NCBI RefSeq assembly: GCF_013409305.1
Contig: NZ_JACBZJ010000001.1
Location: forward strand, 248,001-312,000
Origin: Cellulomonas soli
Lineage (GTDB): Bacteria; Actinomycetota; Actinomycetes; Actinomycetales; Cellulomonadaceae
DNA: 64,000 nt
Reading direction: 5' to 3'
Shown here: positions 44,607 to 53,561 of the stretch, in pieces
Layout of the letters: each line of letters starts with the position of its first letter
Position numbering within the stretch: position 1 is the stretch's first letter
Position numbers and translations under genes: made by a program
Notes under the pieces: model-generated
What the model saw: only the letters and a program-made list of their open reading frames with translations
The model's database searches: none
What the model was told of the DNA's origin: nothing

Positions 44607-44621
44607 CCCGAATTTGTCGGG
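44607..44621. promoter_or_regulatory. Inverted repeat CCCGA-N5-TCGGG upstream of whiB2
   Basis: CCCGAATTTGTCGGG, 5-bp arms, centred about 26 bases upstream of the whiB2 -35 and about 47 bases before the leaderless -10 of the divergent TIGR03089 gene. Candidate operator for one or both. Confidence 0.4.
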
Positions 44622-44660
44622 TGAATCCGGTGAAGACGGTCGTCCCGGGCGTGTCGCGCC

Positions 44661-44666
44661 TACGCT
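44661..44666 (+). promoter_or_regulatory. -10 hexamer TACGCT, leaderless TIGR03089 start
   Basis: TACGCT, six bases (GTGAGC), then GTG 44673. The in-frame GTG at 44667 lies directly against the hexamer and is less likely. Confidence 0.5.
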
Positions 44667-44672
44667 GTGAGC

Positions 44673-45395
44673 GTGCCCACACCCTCCATCGGCAGCCTGC
44701 TGACGAACTTGACCCGTGAACCCGGACGACCTCGGATCACCTGGTACGGCCCCGACTCCGAACGCGTCGAGCTGTCCGGCGCGGTGCTGGAGAACTGGGT
44801 GAACAAGACCACGAACCTGCTCGTCGAGGAGTTCGACGCCGGTCCGGGGACTCGCGTGCTCCTCGACCTCCCGGGGCACTGGCGGACGGTCGTCTGGGCA
44901 CTGGCGGTGTGGCGCGCGGGCGCGTGCGTGGTGCTGGAACCGTCGGCGGGGGGACGCGCCGACGTCGTGGTGACGACCGACCCCGGCGCCCACCCGGGGG
45001 CCGCCGAGCTCGTCGCGGTCTCGCTCCCTGCCCTCGCCCGGCGGTTCGACGGGGACGTGCCGCCCGGGGCCATCGACGCCACGGCAGCCGTGATGACGTA
45101 CGGGGACGCGATCGGTTGGGCGCCCGAGGCAGACGGCGCAGCGACCGCGTTGATCGGGCCGGGCGGAGCCGTCGCGCACGACGCGCTCATACCCCCGGTC
45201 GACGAGGGGCGCCCCGGTCGCCCTCGCGTGCACGTTCCGGCCACCGGCACCCATGGCGGGCGCTCGGTACAACGCGTCCTGGTCGATGTGCTCGGCGCGC
45301 TCGCCGCCAATGGCTCCGTCGTCCTGACGTGCGACGTGGAGCCCGACCGCATGCACCGACTGCTGGCGCAGGAGGGCGCGCTCACCGGCGCCTGA
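44673..45395 (+). CDS. TIGR03089-family protein (partial adenylate-enzyme fold)
   Basis: 240-aa protein matching TIGR03089: SIGSLLTNLTREPGRPRITW, LSGAVLENWVNKTTNLLVEE, WRTVVWALAVWRAGACVVLE. The family resembles the N-terminal portion of acyl-adenylating ligases but lacks the ATP-binding and C-terminal domains, so it is not expected to be a complete ligase. Divergent from whiB2, with GTG 44673 chosen by the -10 hexamer. Function unknown; the conserved place beside whiB2 suggests an envelope or division role. Confidence 0.85.
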   Translation: MPTPSIGSLLTNLTREPGRPRITWYGPDSERVELSGAVLENWVNKTTNLLVEEFDAGPGTRVLLDLPGHWRTVVWALAVWRAGACVVLEPSAGGRADVVVTTDPGAHPGAAELVAVSLPALARRFDGDVPPGAIDATAAVMTYGDAIGWAPEADGAATALIGPGGAVAHDALIPPVDEGRPGRPRVHVPATGTHGGRSVQRVLVDVLGALAANGSVVLTCDVEPDRMHRLLAQEGALTGA

Positions 45396-45421
45396 CGGGC
45401 CGAGGCCCTGGCAGCAGCCGC

Positions 45422-46390
45422 TCAGGCGCGCGCGGCGTAGTCACCCCGGCGAAGGGCGATCGACCGCCAGAACCCGATACCGGGGTCGACACCGTCGATG
45501 CGACGTGGGCGAGGCCCTGCCGAACGGCCCGCTCGCCACCCCGCGAGGCGGCCCCGCGTCGCAGCGAGGTCCCGCGACAGCAGCAGGTCGCCGAGGCAGA
45601 CGGCAACCTCGGTGACGACGGCGCGCACCGCCCATCGGGTCCGCAGCACCCGGTAGGCACGCAGCAGGTACCCCCGACCGAACCCGCCCAGCTCGCGCTG
45701 CCGCGCCGAACCCCGACCGGCGGTCGCGCCACCGAGGTGCACGCCACGTGCCTCGGGCACGCCGACACTGCCCCAGCCGGCACCACTCAGACGCAGCGCG
45801 AGGTCGAGCTCCTCGCCGTACATGAAGATGCCGTCGTCGAAGAGCCCGACCGCGTCCAGCGCTTCACGACGGTACGCCGCCACCGCGCCGTACGGTCCGA
45901 GGATGCGCGGCTCGTCCGTCTGCGCATCGGCCGGGTCCACGCCCTGCTCACGCACGAAGCCGGCGAGCGTGGGATCGGCGCAGATCCCGAAGGCATCCAC
46001 TCTGCCGTCCGGACGCAGCAGCATCGGGGCAGCACTTCCCAGCGTGGCGTCGACCGCGAACGGCGCGACGAGCGCCTCGAGCATGTCCGGCTCGGCGTCG
46101 ACGTCATTGTTGACCAGCACCACGACGTCACCCGTCCCGGCTCGGATCCCCGCGTTGCAGGCGCGGCCGAAACCCACGTTGCGCTCCATCGCGACGACGT
46201 GGACCTCGGGGTGCTCGCGCAGCCGGTCGAGCGTGTCGTCCGGCGACAGGTCGTCGACGACGACCACGCGGTGCGGCACGGTCTGACGTGCCAGGTGCCG
46301 CAGGCAGCTCTCGGTCACCGCCCACTTGCCGTGGACCGGCACGACGACGTCGATGGACGGCAGGACGCGCCCGGACATGTCGTCGCTCAT
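45422..46390 (-). CDS. GT2 glycosyltransferase
   Basis: 322-aa GT-A enzyme: SIDVVVPVHGKWAVTESCLR, VVVVDDLSPDDTLDRL, NVGFGRACNAGIRAGTGDVV, VLVNNDVDAEPDML and GIFMYGEELDLALRLSGAGW. Pattern fits inverting rhamnosyl- or galactofuranosyl-type transferases. ATG 46390; an internal ATG five codons on is possible. A TACGAT at 46494-46499 on the minus strand may be its own -10, giving a leader of about 97 bases. It is the most distal minus-strand gene of the glycan cluster here. Confidence 0.85.
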   Translation of the reverse strand: MSDDMSGRVLPSIDVVVPVHGKWAVTESCLRHLARQTVPHRVVVVDDLSPDDTLDRLREHPEVHVVAMERNVGFGRACNAGIRAGTGDVVVLVNNDVDAEPDMLEALVAPFAVDATLGSAAPMLLRPDGRVDAFGICADPTLAGFVREQGVDPADAQTDEPRILGPYGAVAAYRREALDAVGLFDDGIFMYGEELDLALRLSGAGWGSVGVPEARGVHLGGATAGRGSARQRELGGFGRGYLLRAYRVLRTRWAVRAVVTEVAVCLGDLLLSRDLAATRGRLAGWRAGRSAGPRPRRIDGVDPGIGFWRSIALRRGDYAARA

Positions 46391-46535
46391 CGCGAACCTC
46401 GGGTGGTCGGCACGTGGCCGAACGGCATCGGCACGAACGGGGCAGAGCGGAGCCTGTGCACGTGTTCCTCGGTGGCGCGGTGACGGTCGGCAGGATCGTA
46501 ACCCCCGAGGCAGGTCGGCTCACGACCGACCGCAC

Positions 46536-47786
46536 TCACCCCTGGCCGGACGAGGTCGTCCACGACGCGGCCTCCTCCTCGACGACGGTCAGGTGCCGCA
46601 GAGCAGGCTGGACGAGCAGCACGGCGGTGACGAGCTCGGCAACGGCCAACGAGGCCGCGACCCCGGCCGCGCCCGCCGCACGCCCGATCGTCAGCATCCC
46701 GACGACGCCGAGCGCCGCACCGAGCGCGGTGCCGATCAGAACGGCACGCGCGCGGCCGGCGGGCAGCAGGAAGTGACGGACGAGCGACATCCGGACCGAC
46801 ACGACGGCGAAGGCCAGCGCGAGCCAGAGGCACACGTCGCGTGCCGCCCGCACGTCCTGGCCGAACAGCAGCCCGGAGACCGTGGGCCCCAGGACGGCGA
46901 GCAACGCCGCGCCGACCACACCGAGGAGCCCGTGTCCTACGAGCGCGAGCCGCAGTCGCCGCGGCCGACCCGGGGGCGCAACCTCGACCGTCCAGCTCTG
47001 CAGCGCGTTCGCGAGGGTGATCGGCACGTACTGGCCGTACTTGTAGAGCTTGTCGGCCGACGCGTACGAGCTGGCGGCGGACGGGGACGCGACCCTGCTG
47101 GCGACCGGGACGGGGACCGTGCCGAATGCCCCGGTCGCCATGTCCGCCACGGCGACGGCGCGGTCGCGCACGAGCAGCCTGCCGATGTCACGCACCCCCG
47201 GGCCTGGTGCCGTCGACCGGCCGAGCGTCCGGCCGAAGAGCCAGATCCCACCCAGCGACACGGACACCGCCAGCAGCGGGTAGAACACCATCTGGCCCGT
47301 CCAGAGGATCAGCGCGCTCGACACCGCGGCCGCGACGACCCGCGGCACGGCCTCGTACACGGCGATGGGACGCGGGTCGCCCACACCCACGGCGTACCAG
47401 GCGAACGAGAGCCCGGGTACCGCGCCGGCCAGTCCCATGAGCACCGTGGGGACGAGGAACCCGTCCGCGGACAGCGACGCGCACACGACCACCATCACCG
47501 GGAGCGCCCCGACTGCGAGCGCCCCGCGCACCAGGAGGCTCTCGCGGTACAGCCGCAGCCGCGTGGCGGTGTCGGCCTCCGCCACGCGGGGCGGTCCTGC
47601 GTTGTTCCAGCCGTAGTTGACCACGATCGCGGCCAGGGTCCCGACGGACTCCCCGACGAGCAGGCTCGCCCAGCCGTCCGCGCCCGCGGCACGCCCCAGC
47701 ACCGGCAGCACGAGGAGCGGGGTGATGAGGGAGATCGCGGGCAGGCCCGCGAAACCGGCAAGCCTGCCCCAGAACGAGCGGGTCAC
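46536..47786 (-). CDS. Wzx/MurJ-type polysaccharide flippase
   Basis: 416-aa protein with about 12 hydrophobic helices (e.g. GLPAISLITPLLVLPVLG, LLGVVGAALLAVLGPTVSGL, AVLIGTALGAALGVVGMLTI). FWGRLAGFAGLPAISLITPL and SADKLYKYGQYVPITLANAL match the oligosaccharide flippase family, which moves undecaprenyl-linked repeat units across the membrane. GTG 47786 overlaps the stop of the upstream GT4 gene (GTGA). No Wzy polymerase is recognised in the window. Confidence 0.85.
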   Translation of the reverse strand: MTRSFWGRLAGFAGLPAISLITPLLVLPVLGRAAGADGWASLLVGESVGTLAAIVVNYGWNNAGPPRVAEADTATRLRLYRESLLVRGALAVGALPVMVVVCASLSADGFLVPTVLMGLAGAVPGLSFAWYAVGVGDPRPIAVYEAVPRVVAAAVSSALILWTGQMVFYPLLAVSVSLGGIWLFGRTLGRSTAPGPGVRDIGRLLVRDRAVAVADMATGAFGTVPVPVASRVASPSAASSYASADKLYKYGQYVPITLANALQSWTVEVAPPGRPRRLRLALVGHGLLGVVGAALLAVLGPTVSGLLFGQDVRAARDVCLWLALAFAVVSVRMSLVRHFLLPAGRARAVLIGTALGAALGVVGMLTIGRAAGAAGVAASLAVAELVTAVLLVQPALRHLTVVEEEAASWTTSSGQG

Positions 47787-48946
47787 CCGACGCCGCCCTC
47801 CGGACGCCCTGTACGCCCTGCGAGCGACCGCAGCACCCTGGCCAGCACCGTCGCCGTCGCGTCCGCGGCCTGGTCCCACCCGAACTGCGCGGCACGGATG
47901 CGACCGAGCGCCCGGAGCCGGTCCCGCTCGTCACCGTCGGCGATGAGGTGTTCGAGCCGGGCGGCGATGGCCGCCGGGTCCCTCGGGTCGACGTACTCGA
48001 CCGCATCCCCGCCGACCTCGCGCAAGGCGCCGACGTCCGAGGCGAGCACCGCGCAGCCGCGCGCCATCGCGTCGACGACCGGCAGCCCGAAGCCCTCGGC
48101 GAACGACAGGCACGCGTACACCGTCGCGAGGGCGTACAGGTGCTCGAGGTCGTCGTCCGTCACCCATCCGAGAAGGACCACGTCCTGCTCGAGCCCGAGC
48201 TCGGCGACGAGCGGGACGAGCGGGTCACCGGCACGGCTCCCGGTCACGACGACCCGGGGACGTGTGCCCGGCGGGATCAGCGCGACCGCTCGCAGGAGCC
48301 CGTCGACGTTCTTGTGCGGCATGCGGTTCCCGACGCTGAGCACGGTCGGGCGCCCGTCGTCGAGCCCGGCGAGCCCCGACCCCGGCGGTGGGACGTGGGT
48401 CGGTGGCGTGCTGTGGCCGTTCGGGACCACGGTGATCCGTTCCGGCGGTACCCGCAGGACCCGCGCGACCGAGCCGGCGGCGTCGTGGCTGACCGTGAGC
48501 AGCTCGCGCGCACCTCGCGCCGCGCGCCCCACGAGGAACCTGGTGATGTGGGACACCACGGCCAGGTCCGTCGGGTGCGGGTAGTCCCAGGGGATCACGT
48601 CGTGCACCGTGACGACCGTCGGCACGAGCCGACCCGACGGGCCGTAGTTCGCCGGGCACCACAGCAGGTCCGCACCGGCTCGACGCGCGGCTCGCGATGC
48701 CAGCAGGGTCTCGCCCACCGCCCAGGCGGCCCGGCTGTCGGCGTCGACACCGAGCGTGCGCACGGGGCCCGGGAACCACGGCTCGACCTGCGCGCGCCCG
48801 GTGCGACCCACGAGGCCGATCAGCTCGACACCGGTGAGCCGCTCGGCGACCCGCGGGAGGAGCTCACGGGCGTACGCCTCCGTCCCGCCCCGCCGGCCCG
48901 TGAAGTAGAGCAGGTCGACGGCGAGCCGAGGTCGCTCGGCACTCAC
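47783..48946 (-). CDS. GT4 glycosyltransferase (GT-B fold)
   Basis: 387-aa retaining glycosyltransferase: LAVDLLYFTGRRGGTEAYAR at the N-terminus, VLSVGNRMPHKNVDGLLRAV at the start of the donor domain, and the E-x7-E region YACLSFAEGFGLPVVDAMAR. Donor sugar not predictable. GTG 48946 overlaps the upstream GT2 stop and its own stop overlaps the flippase start, so 50154 to 46536 reads as one operon. Confidence 0.88.
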   Translation of the reverse strand: MSAERPRLAVDLLYFTGRRGGTEAYARELLPRVAERLTGVELIGLVGRTGRAQVEPWFPGPVRTLGVDADSRAAWAVGETLLASRAARRAGADLLWCPANYGPSGRLVPTVVTVHDVIPWDYPHPTDLAVVSHITRFLVGRAARGARELLTVSHDAAGSVARVLRVPPERITVVPNGHSTPPTHVPPPGSGLAGLDDGRPTVLSVGNRMPHKNVDGLLRAVALIPPGTRPRVVVTGSRAGDPLVPLVAELGLEQDVVLLGWVTDDDLEHLYALATVYACLSFAEGFGLPVVDAMARGCAVLASDVGALREVGGDAVEYVDPRDPAAIAARLEHLIADGDERDRLRALGRIRAAQFGWDQAADATATVLARVLRSLAGRTGRPEGGVG

Positions 48947-50154
48947 GACGCGAGCGCCGCCACGGAGGGCTCCGGCGCGGCCGGGTTGGTCCCTCCTCGG
49001 GTCGGGATCGTCAGGATGCCCACGACCATGGACGACATCATCGTCTGGAACCCGAGCATCAGGCCGAGGGCCGCAGGGACGGCCACCCGGACCGCCGTGC
49101 GCGCGTCGAGCTCGCCGAACCCGGTGTCACCCCAACGGATCACCTGCAGCACGGCGACCACGAGGCCCACCAGGAAGATGCCCACACCGGTGAGCAGACC
49201 GCGCTCGATCGTCAGCCTGTCGGTGATCATGCGGAAGCGCGGACCGGCAGGCAGGAAGCCCTCGTGCTCCGCATAGACCTTGGTCAGGATCGAGAAGAGC
49301 ACGGCCTGGTACCCCAGGACCGCCGCCGCCATCGCGTAGATCATGGTCGAGACGTCGAAGCCGACCGAGCCGATCTCGACCGGCCCGAACAGCAGGAGGA
49401 CGGCAGCCAGGACACCGACACCGAACATGGCCACGCCCGGGTAGAAGAAGAGCCACTTCGGCGAGAAGACGAGCAGGAACCGCAGGTGGCGCCAGCCGTC
49501 GTGCCAGCTGCGCAGGTGCGGCGGCCGCGAGCGGCCGTCCTTCTTCAGCGTGGTGGGCACCTCGACGATCCGGAGCCGTGCCAGGCATGCCTTGACCACC
49601 ATCTCCGAGGCGAACTCCATGCCCGAGGTACGCAGCCCGAGGCCCAGGATCGCCGCACGGTGGAACCCGCGCAGGCCGCAGTGGAAGTCGCGGACGCCCG
49701 GCTTGAAGAACAGGGCGCCGATGCCCGACAGCACCGGGTTGCCCAGGTACTTGTGCAGGGGCGGCATGGCACCCGGCTCGATGCCGCCGCGGAACCGGTT
49801 GCCCATGACGAGCTGCGCCCCGCCCCGCAGCTGCTCGACGAACGGGTCGAGCGAGGAGAAGTCGTAGGAGTCGTCCGCATCGCCCATGATGACGAACACC
49901 CCACGGGCGGCCTCGATGCCGCCGATGAGCGCCGCGCCGTAACCCTTCTCCGGGATGTCCACGACCCGAGCGCCCAGTCCCGTCGCGATCGCCTGAGACC
50001 CGTCGGTGCTGCCGTTGTCCGCGATCAGCACCTCGCCGTCGACGCCGGCCCGCTCGAGGTATCCCAACGCCTTGCGGATGCACGTCTCGAGCGTCTCGGC
50101 CTCGTTGAGGCACGGCATCAGGATGGTGAGCTCACAGCTCGGGGCGGTGGTCAT
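48943..50154 (-). CDS. Polyprenyl-phosphate GT2 glycosyltransferase with C-terminal helices
   Basis: 403-aa DPM1-like enzyme: ELTILMPCLNEAETLETCIR, EVLIADNGSTDGSQAIATGL, VIMGDADDSYDFSSLDPFVE, and CGLRGFHRAAILGLGLRTSG, then four C-terminal helices (WLFFYPGVAMFGVGVLAAVL and others). Such enzymes load glucose or mannose onto polyprenyl phosphate for use outside the membrane; the 1211-aa membrane glycosyltransferase is a possible consumer. Overlaps the downstream GT4 start (GTGA). Confidence 0.88.
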   Translation of the reverse strand: MTTAPSCELTILMPCLNEAETLETCIRKALGYLERAGVDGEVLIADNGSTDGSQAIATGLGARVVDIPEKGYGAALIGGIEAARGVFVIMGDADDSYDFSSLDPFVEQLRGGAQLVMGNRFRGGIEPGAMPPLHKYLGNPVLSGIGALFFKPGVRDFHCGLRGFHRAAILGLGLRTSGMEFASEMVVKACLARLRIVEVPTTLKKDGRSRPPHLRSWHDGWRHLRFLLVFSPKWLFFYPGVAMFGVGVLAAVLLLFGPVEIGSVGFDVSTMIYAMAAAVLGYQAVLFSILTKVYAEHEGFLPAGPRFRMITDRLTIERGLLTGVGIFLVGLVVAVLQVIRWGDTGFGELDARTAVRVAVPAALGLMLGFQTMMSSMVVGILTIPTRGGTNPAAPEPSVAALAS

Positions 50155-50200
50155 GGGGTTCCGTTCCGGGTCGTCGGGGCGCAGCACTGTACAACGCAGT

Positions 50201-51367
50201 TCATCGCCCGGGTGCCCGCCCGGGCTCGCGCAGCCGGTCGAGCAGCGCGGTCGCCGCGACCTGGACGGTGCGCTCGCCGGCGACCTGTTCGAACCAGCTC
50301 CGGGTCGACGCGCGCAGACCCGTCCCGCCCTCGACCGCGGCCACGATCGCCGCCCCGAGCACCTCGGGCTCGACGCCTCGCGCCACGAAGCCGTTGACCC
50401 CCGGCTCGACGAGCTCGACCGAGGCGTTGTCCGGCCCGTCCACCAGCACAACGGGCGTGCCGGTGGCGCACGCTTCCACGACGACGAGCCCGTACCCCTC
50501 ACGACGCGAGGGGTTCACCAGGACGGCGGCGTCTCGCAGCAGCGCGTCGAGCCGCTCCTGCGGCACGAAGCCCGGCAGCTCCACGACGGCCTCCAGCCCG
50601 AGCCGGGCCACCTCGGCGGCGACCTCGGGAGTCGTCTGCCCCTCGCCGAGCACCACCGCGCGCAGCCCGGGGATCCGGTCGCGCGCCCAGGCCACGGCAG
50701 CGGGCAGCACCTCGACGCGCTTGTCGGGGATGTGCCGCCCGACGTACACGACCGTCGGCGGCTGCACCTGCTCGAGGCCGGGGTCCTGATCGGGAACCTG
50801 GTGGATGAGCCCGGGGCTCACCACCGGAGGTCGGCGCGCGCCCGCGGCGACCAGCCGCCGGGCGTTCATCTGCGAGTGACAGGACACCAAGGGGCTGACC
50901 CTCGCGGCCAACCCCTGCAGCACGGAGGCGACCCGCCCGACCACGGGGCCGGAGTACTCGACCCACTGCTCGGGTCGCCACACCTCCAGGAAGTCCGCGC
51001 AGATCCGCGTTCGCGTCCCCAGCAACGCCAGGCGCGCCGCGAACACGTTGAGCACCGGCAGCGCGGAGACCACGAGCGCGTCGTAGCGCCCCCGAGTACG
51101 CACGAGGTGACGGAAGAGGCCCGCGGCGAAACGCACGGCAGGCAGCAGGGTGCGCCCGCCCGTGGCGTCGTACAGCTCCGACGGCCCGCTCACGGCGACG
51201 ACGTCGACGCCGTCGAGGACCGGCGCAGGGCCGGTCCACTGCCGTCGGGTCAGGTAGTCGACCTCGGCGCCCTCGCTCACGAACGTCTCGGCGAAGAGGC
51301 GGTACTGGCGTTCACCGCCCCCGGTGCTCAGCGGGTAGAAGCAGTCGAAGGCCACGGCGACACGCAC
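50201..51367 (-). CDS. GT4 glycosyltransferase
   Basis: 388-aa GT-B enzyme: AVAFDCFYPLSTGGGERQYR, VVYVGRHIPDKRVEVLPAAV, and NPSRREGYGLVVVEACATGT containing the E-x7-E. GTG 51367 is supported by TACGCT seven bases upstream. The 46 bases downstream separate it from the DPM1-like gene. Sugar specificity is not evident. Confidence 0.88.
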   Translation of the reverse strand: MRVAVAFDCFYPLSTGGGERQYRLFAETFVSEGAEVDYLTRRQWTGPAPVLDGVDVVAVSGPSELYDATGGRTLLPAVRFAAGLFRHLVRTRGRYDALVVSALPVLNVFAARLALLGTRTRICADFLEVWRPEQWVEYSGPVVGRVASVLQGLAARVSPLVSCHSQMNARRLVAAGARRPPVVSPGLIHQVPDQDPGLEQVQPPTVVYVGRHIPDKRVEVLPAAVAWARDRIPGLRAVVLGEGQTTPEVAAEVARLGLEAVVELPGFVPQERLDALLRDAAVLVNPSRREGYGLVVVEACATGTPVVLVDGPDNASVELVEPGVNGFVARGVEPEVLGAAIVAAVEGGTGLRASTRSWFEQVAGERTVQVAATALLDRLREPGRAPGR

Positions 51368-51374
51368 GGCGGTG

Positions 51375-51380
51375 AGCGTA
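51375..51380 (-). promoter_or_regulatory. -10 hexamer TACGCT, leaderless GT4 start
   Basis: TACGCT on the minus strand, seven bases before GTG 51367; probable start of the operon running down to 46536 or 45422. Confidence 0.5.
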
Positions 51381-51417
51381 GCGCCCCGACAGTCGTCCTG
51401 GGCGAGGCCGGTCCGGC

Positions 51418-52608
51418 TCAGGGCACGTCCGCCTGGACGAGTCGGCCGGCCCCACGAACGGCGAGCCCGCCGTCGCGCGCGGGGACGAAGGCCGCCTCGC
51501 CCCGGTCCAGGGTCAGCACGTCGTCCGTGGAGGAGGCGCTCAGGGTCATCCGCCCCTCGAGGCACAGCAGCACCCGCGGCCCGCGACCCGGCAGCAGGTG
51601 CACGGCGTCGTCGTCGATGTCGGTGACAGACAGCTCGAAGTCGTCGACCGGGGCGTAGAAGACCCGGGTCGCCCCGTGGAACGTCTCCGGCGCGATCCGG
51701 ATCGGCGGCGCTGCGACGTAGTCGACGTTGCGCAGCAGCTCGGGCACGTCGACGTGCTTCGGGGTCAGTCCGGCGCGCAGCACGTTGTCCGAGCTGGCCA
51801 TCACCTCGATGCCCACACCCTGCAGGTAGGCGTGGACGCCGCCGGCGGGCACGAACAGGGCCTCCCCCGGCTGCAGGCTCACGGGGTTCAGCAGCAGCGA
51901 GGTGACCACACCGGGATCGCCCGGGTAGGCCTCGTCGAGCGTGACGACCGTCCGGTCGGCGCGAGGCGAGGGCGAGCCGGTCTCGAGGCGGCTGCGGCAC
52001 GCCGCCGCGATCTCGTGCACCTCGTCGGGCGAGGGGCGCGTGGCGGGCTCGAGCAGCTGCGTGAACGCCTCCCGGATCCCCGCGGAGGTCGGGCGGGCGG
52101 TGAGGATGCCGTGCAGCTCCTTGGCCAGCGGGGCGTCCAGCGTCGCGAGCAGCTCCGCGGCCCGGCGTGGGGCCCGGAACCCGCAGAGCGCCTCGAACGA
52201 CGTGAGCGCGAAGACCAGCTCCGGCTTGTGGTTGCGGTCCCTGTAGTTGCGGTGGGGCGCCTCGATCGGGACCCCGGCGGCTTCCTCCGCGTCGAAACCC
52301 TCGCCGGCGCGTGCGATGTGCGGATGGACCTGCAGCGACAACGGTCGCTCGGCTGCGATCACCTTGAGCAGGTACGGCAACGAGGCACCGAACCGCGCGA
52401 CGACGTCCTCACCCAGGGAGTCGACGCTGTCCGCCGCGATCAGGTCGTGCAGCGCGACCCCGCCCTCGAGCGTCAGCGACGGGGCCGAGGAGTGCGCCCC
52501 GAGCCACGCCTCCGCCACGACCCCGGGGTCGTGGACGCCGAGCAGCTCGTGGATCGCCGTTGGCGACCCCCACGCGTACGCCTGTGTCGCGTGGCTGATC
52601 CTGAGCAC
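51418..52608 (-). CDS. manA: Mannose-6-phosphate isomerase, class I
   Basis: 396-aa type I phosphomannose isomerase (cupin, zinc). Key motifs are SLQVHPHIARAGEGFDAEEA and NHKPELVFALTSFEALCGFR, supplying the Gln, His, Glu zinc ligands, and PVSLQPGEALFVPAGGVHAY with the third His. It interconverts fructose-6-P and mannose-6-P for mannose-containing glycans. GTG 52608 follows GGGGG; TACCAT at 52641-52646 is a possible -10. It is divergent from rmlA. Confidence 0.95.
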   Translation of the reverse strand: MLRISHATQAYAWGSPTAIHELLGVHDPGVVAEAWLGAHSSAPSLTLEGGVALHDLIAADSVDSLGEDVVARFGASLPYLLKVIAAERPLSLQVHPHIARAGEGFDAEEAAGVPIEAPHRNYRDRNHKPELVFALTSFEALCGFRAPRRAAELLATLDAPLAKELHGILTARPTSAGIREAFTQLLEPATRPSPDEVHEIAAACRSRLETGSPSPRADRTVVTLDEAYPGDPGVVTSLLLNPVSLQPGEALFVPAGGVHAYLQGVGIEVMASSDNVLRAGLTPKHVDVPELLRNVDYVAAPPIRIAPETFHGATRVFYAPVDDFELSVTDIDDDAVHLLPGRGPRVLLCLEGRMTLSASSTDDVLTLDRGEAAFVPARDGGLAVRGAGRLVQADVP

Positions 52609-52688
52609 GTCCCGCCCCCTGTCGTCCCGATGGTCCGAGCATGGTACCGGGCGCGCCCAAGGGTGCCGATGCAGCATGATGTGTGCCC

Positions 52689-53552
52689 ATGCGCGGCATC
52701 ATCCTGGCCGGTGGATCCGGCACCCGGCTGCACCCGATCACCCTCGGCGTCAGCAAGCAGCTCGTCCCGGTGTACGACAAGCCGATGATCTACTACCCGT
52801 TGTCGACGCTGATCCTCGCGGGCATCCGCGATGTGCTGGTCATCACGACGCCGCACGACGCCGCACAGTTCGAAAGGCTCCTCGGGGACGGCTCGCAGTT
52901 CGGCATCTCGATCAGCTACACCGTCCAGGCCGAGCCGAACGGCCTCGCCCAGGCCTTCGTCCTCGGGGCCGGTTTCATCGGCGACGAGCGCTGCGCGCTC
53001 GTGCTCGGCGACAACATCTTCTACGGCCCCGGCCTCGGCTCGCGCCTGCAGAGGTTCGAGGACATCGACGGCGGCGCGGTCTTCGCGTACCGCGTCGCGG
53101 ACCCGAGCGCGTACGGCGTCGTCGAGTTCGACGCGGACGGCAAGGCCCTGTCGCTCGAGGAGAAGCCCGCCCGGCCACGGTCGAGCTACGCCGTCCCGGG
53201 CCTGTACTTCTACGACAACGACGTGGTCGCCATCGCACGCGACCTGGCCCCGTCGGCGCGCGGCGAGTACGAGATCACCGACGTGAACAGGACCTACCTC
53301 AAGCAGGGACGTCTGCAGGTCGAGGTCCTGCCGCGAGGCACCGCGTGGCTCGACACCGGCACGTTCGACTCGCTGCTCGAGGCGTCCGACTTCGTCCGGA
53401 CCATCGAGAGCCGTCAGGGCCTCAAGGTCGGCTCGCCCGAGGAGGTGGCGTGGCGCCGGGGCTTCCTGTCCGACGACGCGCTCCGCGAGCGTGGCGAGGC
53501 GCTCGTCAAGTCCGGTTACGGCAGCTACCTGCTGGGGCTGCTCGCGGAGTGA
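52689..53552 (+). CDS. rmlA: Glucose-1-phosphate thymidylyltransferase
   Basis: 287-aa Rml[53 protein letters not shown] and ITDVNRTYL. It makes dTDP-glucose, the first step to dTDP-rhamnose. ATG 52689 is preferred over GTG 52683 because family members begin [15 protein letters not shown] lies eight bases upstream. Nine bases separate it from convergent rmlD. Confidence 0.97.
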   Translation: MRGIILAGGSGTRLHPITLGVSKQLVPVYDKPMIYYPLSTLILAGIRDVLVITTPHDAAQFERLLGDGSQFGISISYTVQAEPNGLAQAFVLGAGFIGDERCALVLGDNIFYGPGLGSRLQRFEDIDGGAVFAYRVADPSAYGVVEFDADGKALSLEEKPARPRSSYAVPGLYFYDNDVVAIARDLAPSARGEYEITDVNRTYLKQGRLQVEVLPRGTAWLDTGTFDSLLEASDFVRTIESRQGLKVGSPEEVAWRRGFLSDDALRERGEALVKSGYGSYLLGLLAE

Positions 53553-53561
53553 GCCGCGGCG

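Noticed and set aside
46391..46535. Small ORF between the flippase and the GT2 gene
   Set aside because: No start with a ribosome binding site and no conserved pattern; more likely a promoter region with TACGAT at 46494-46499.
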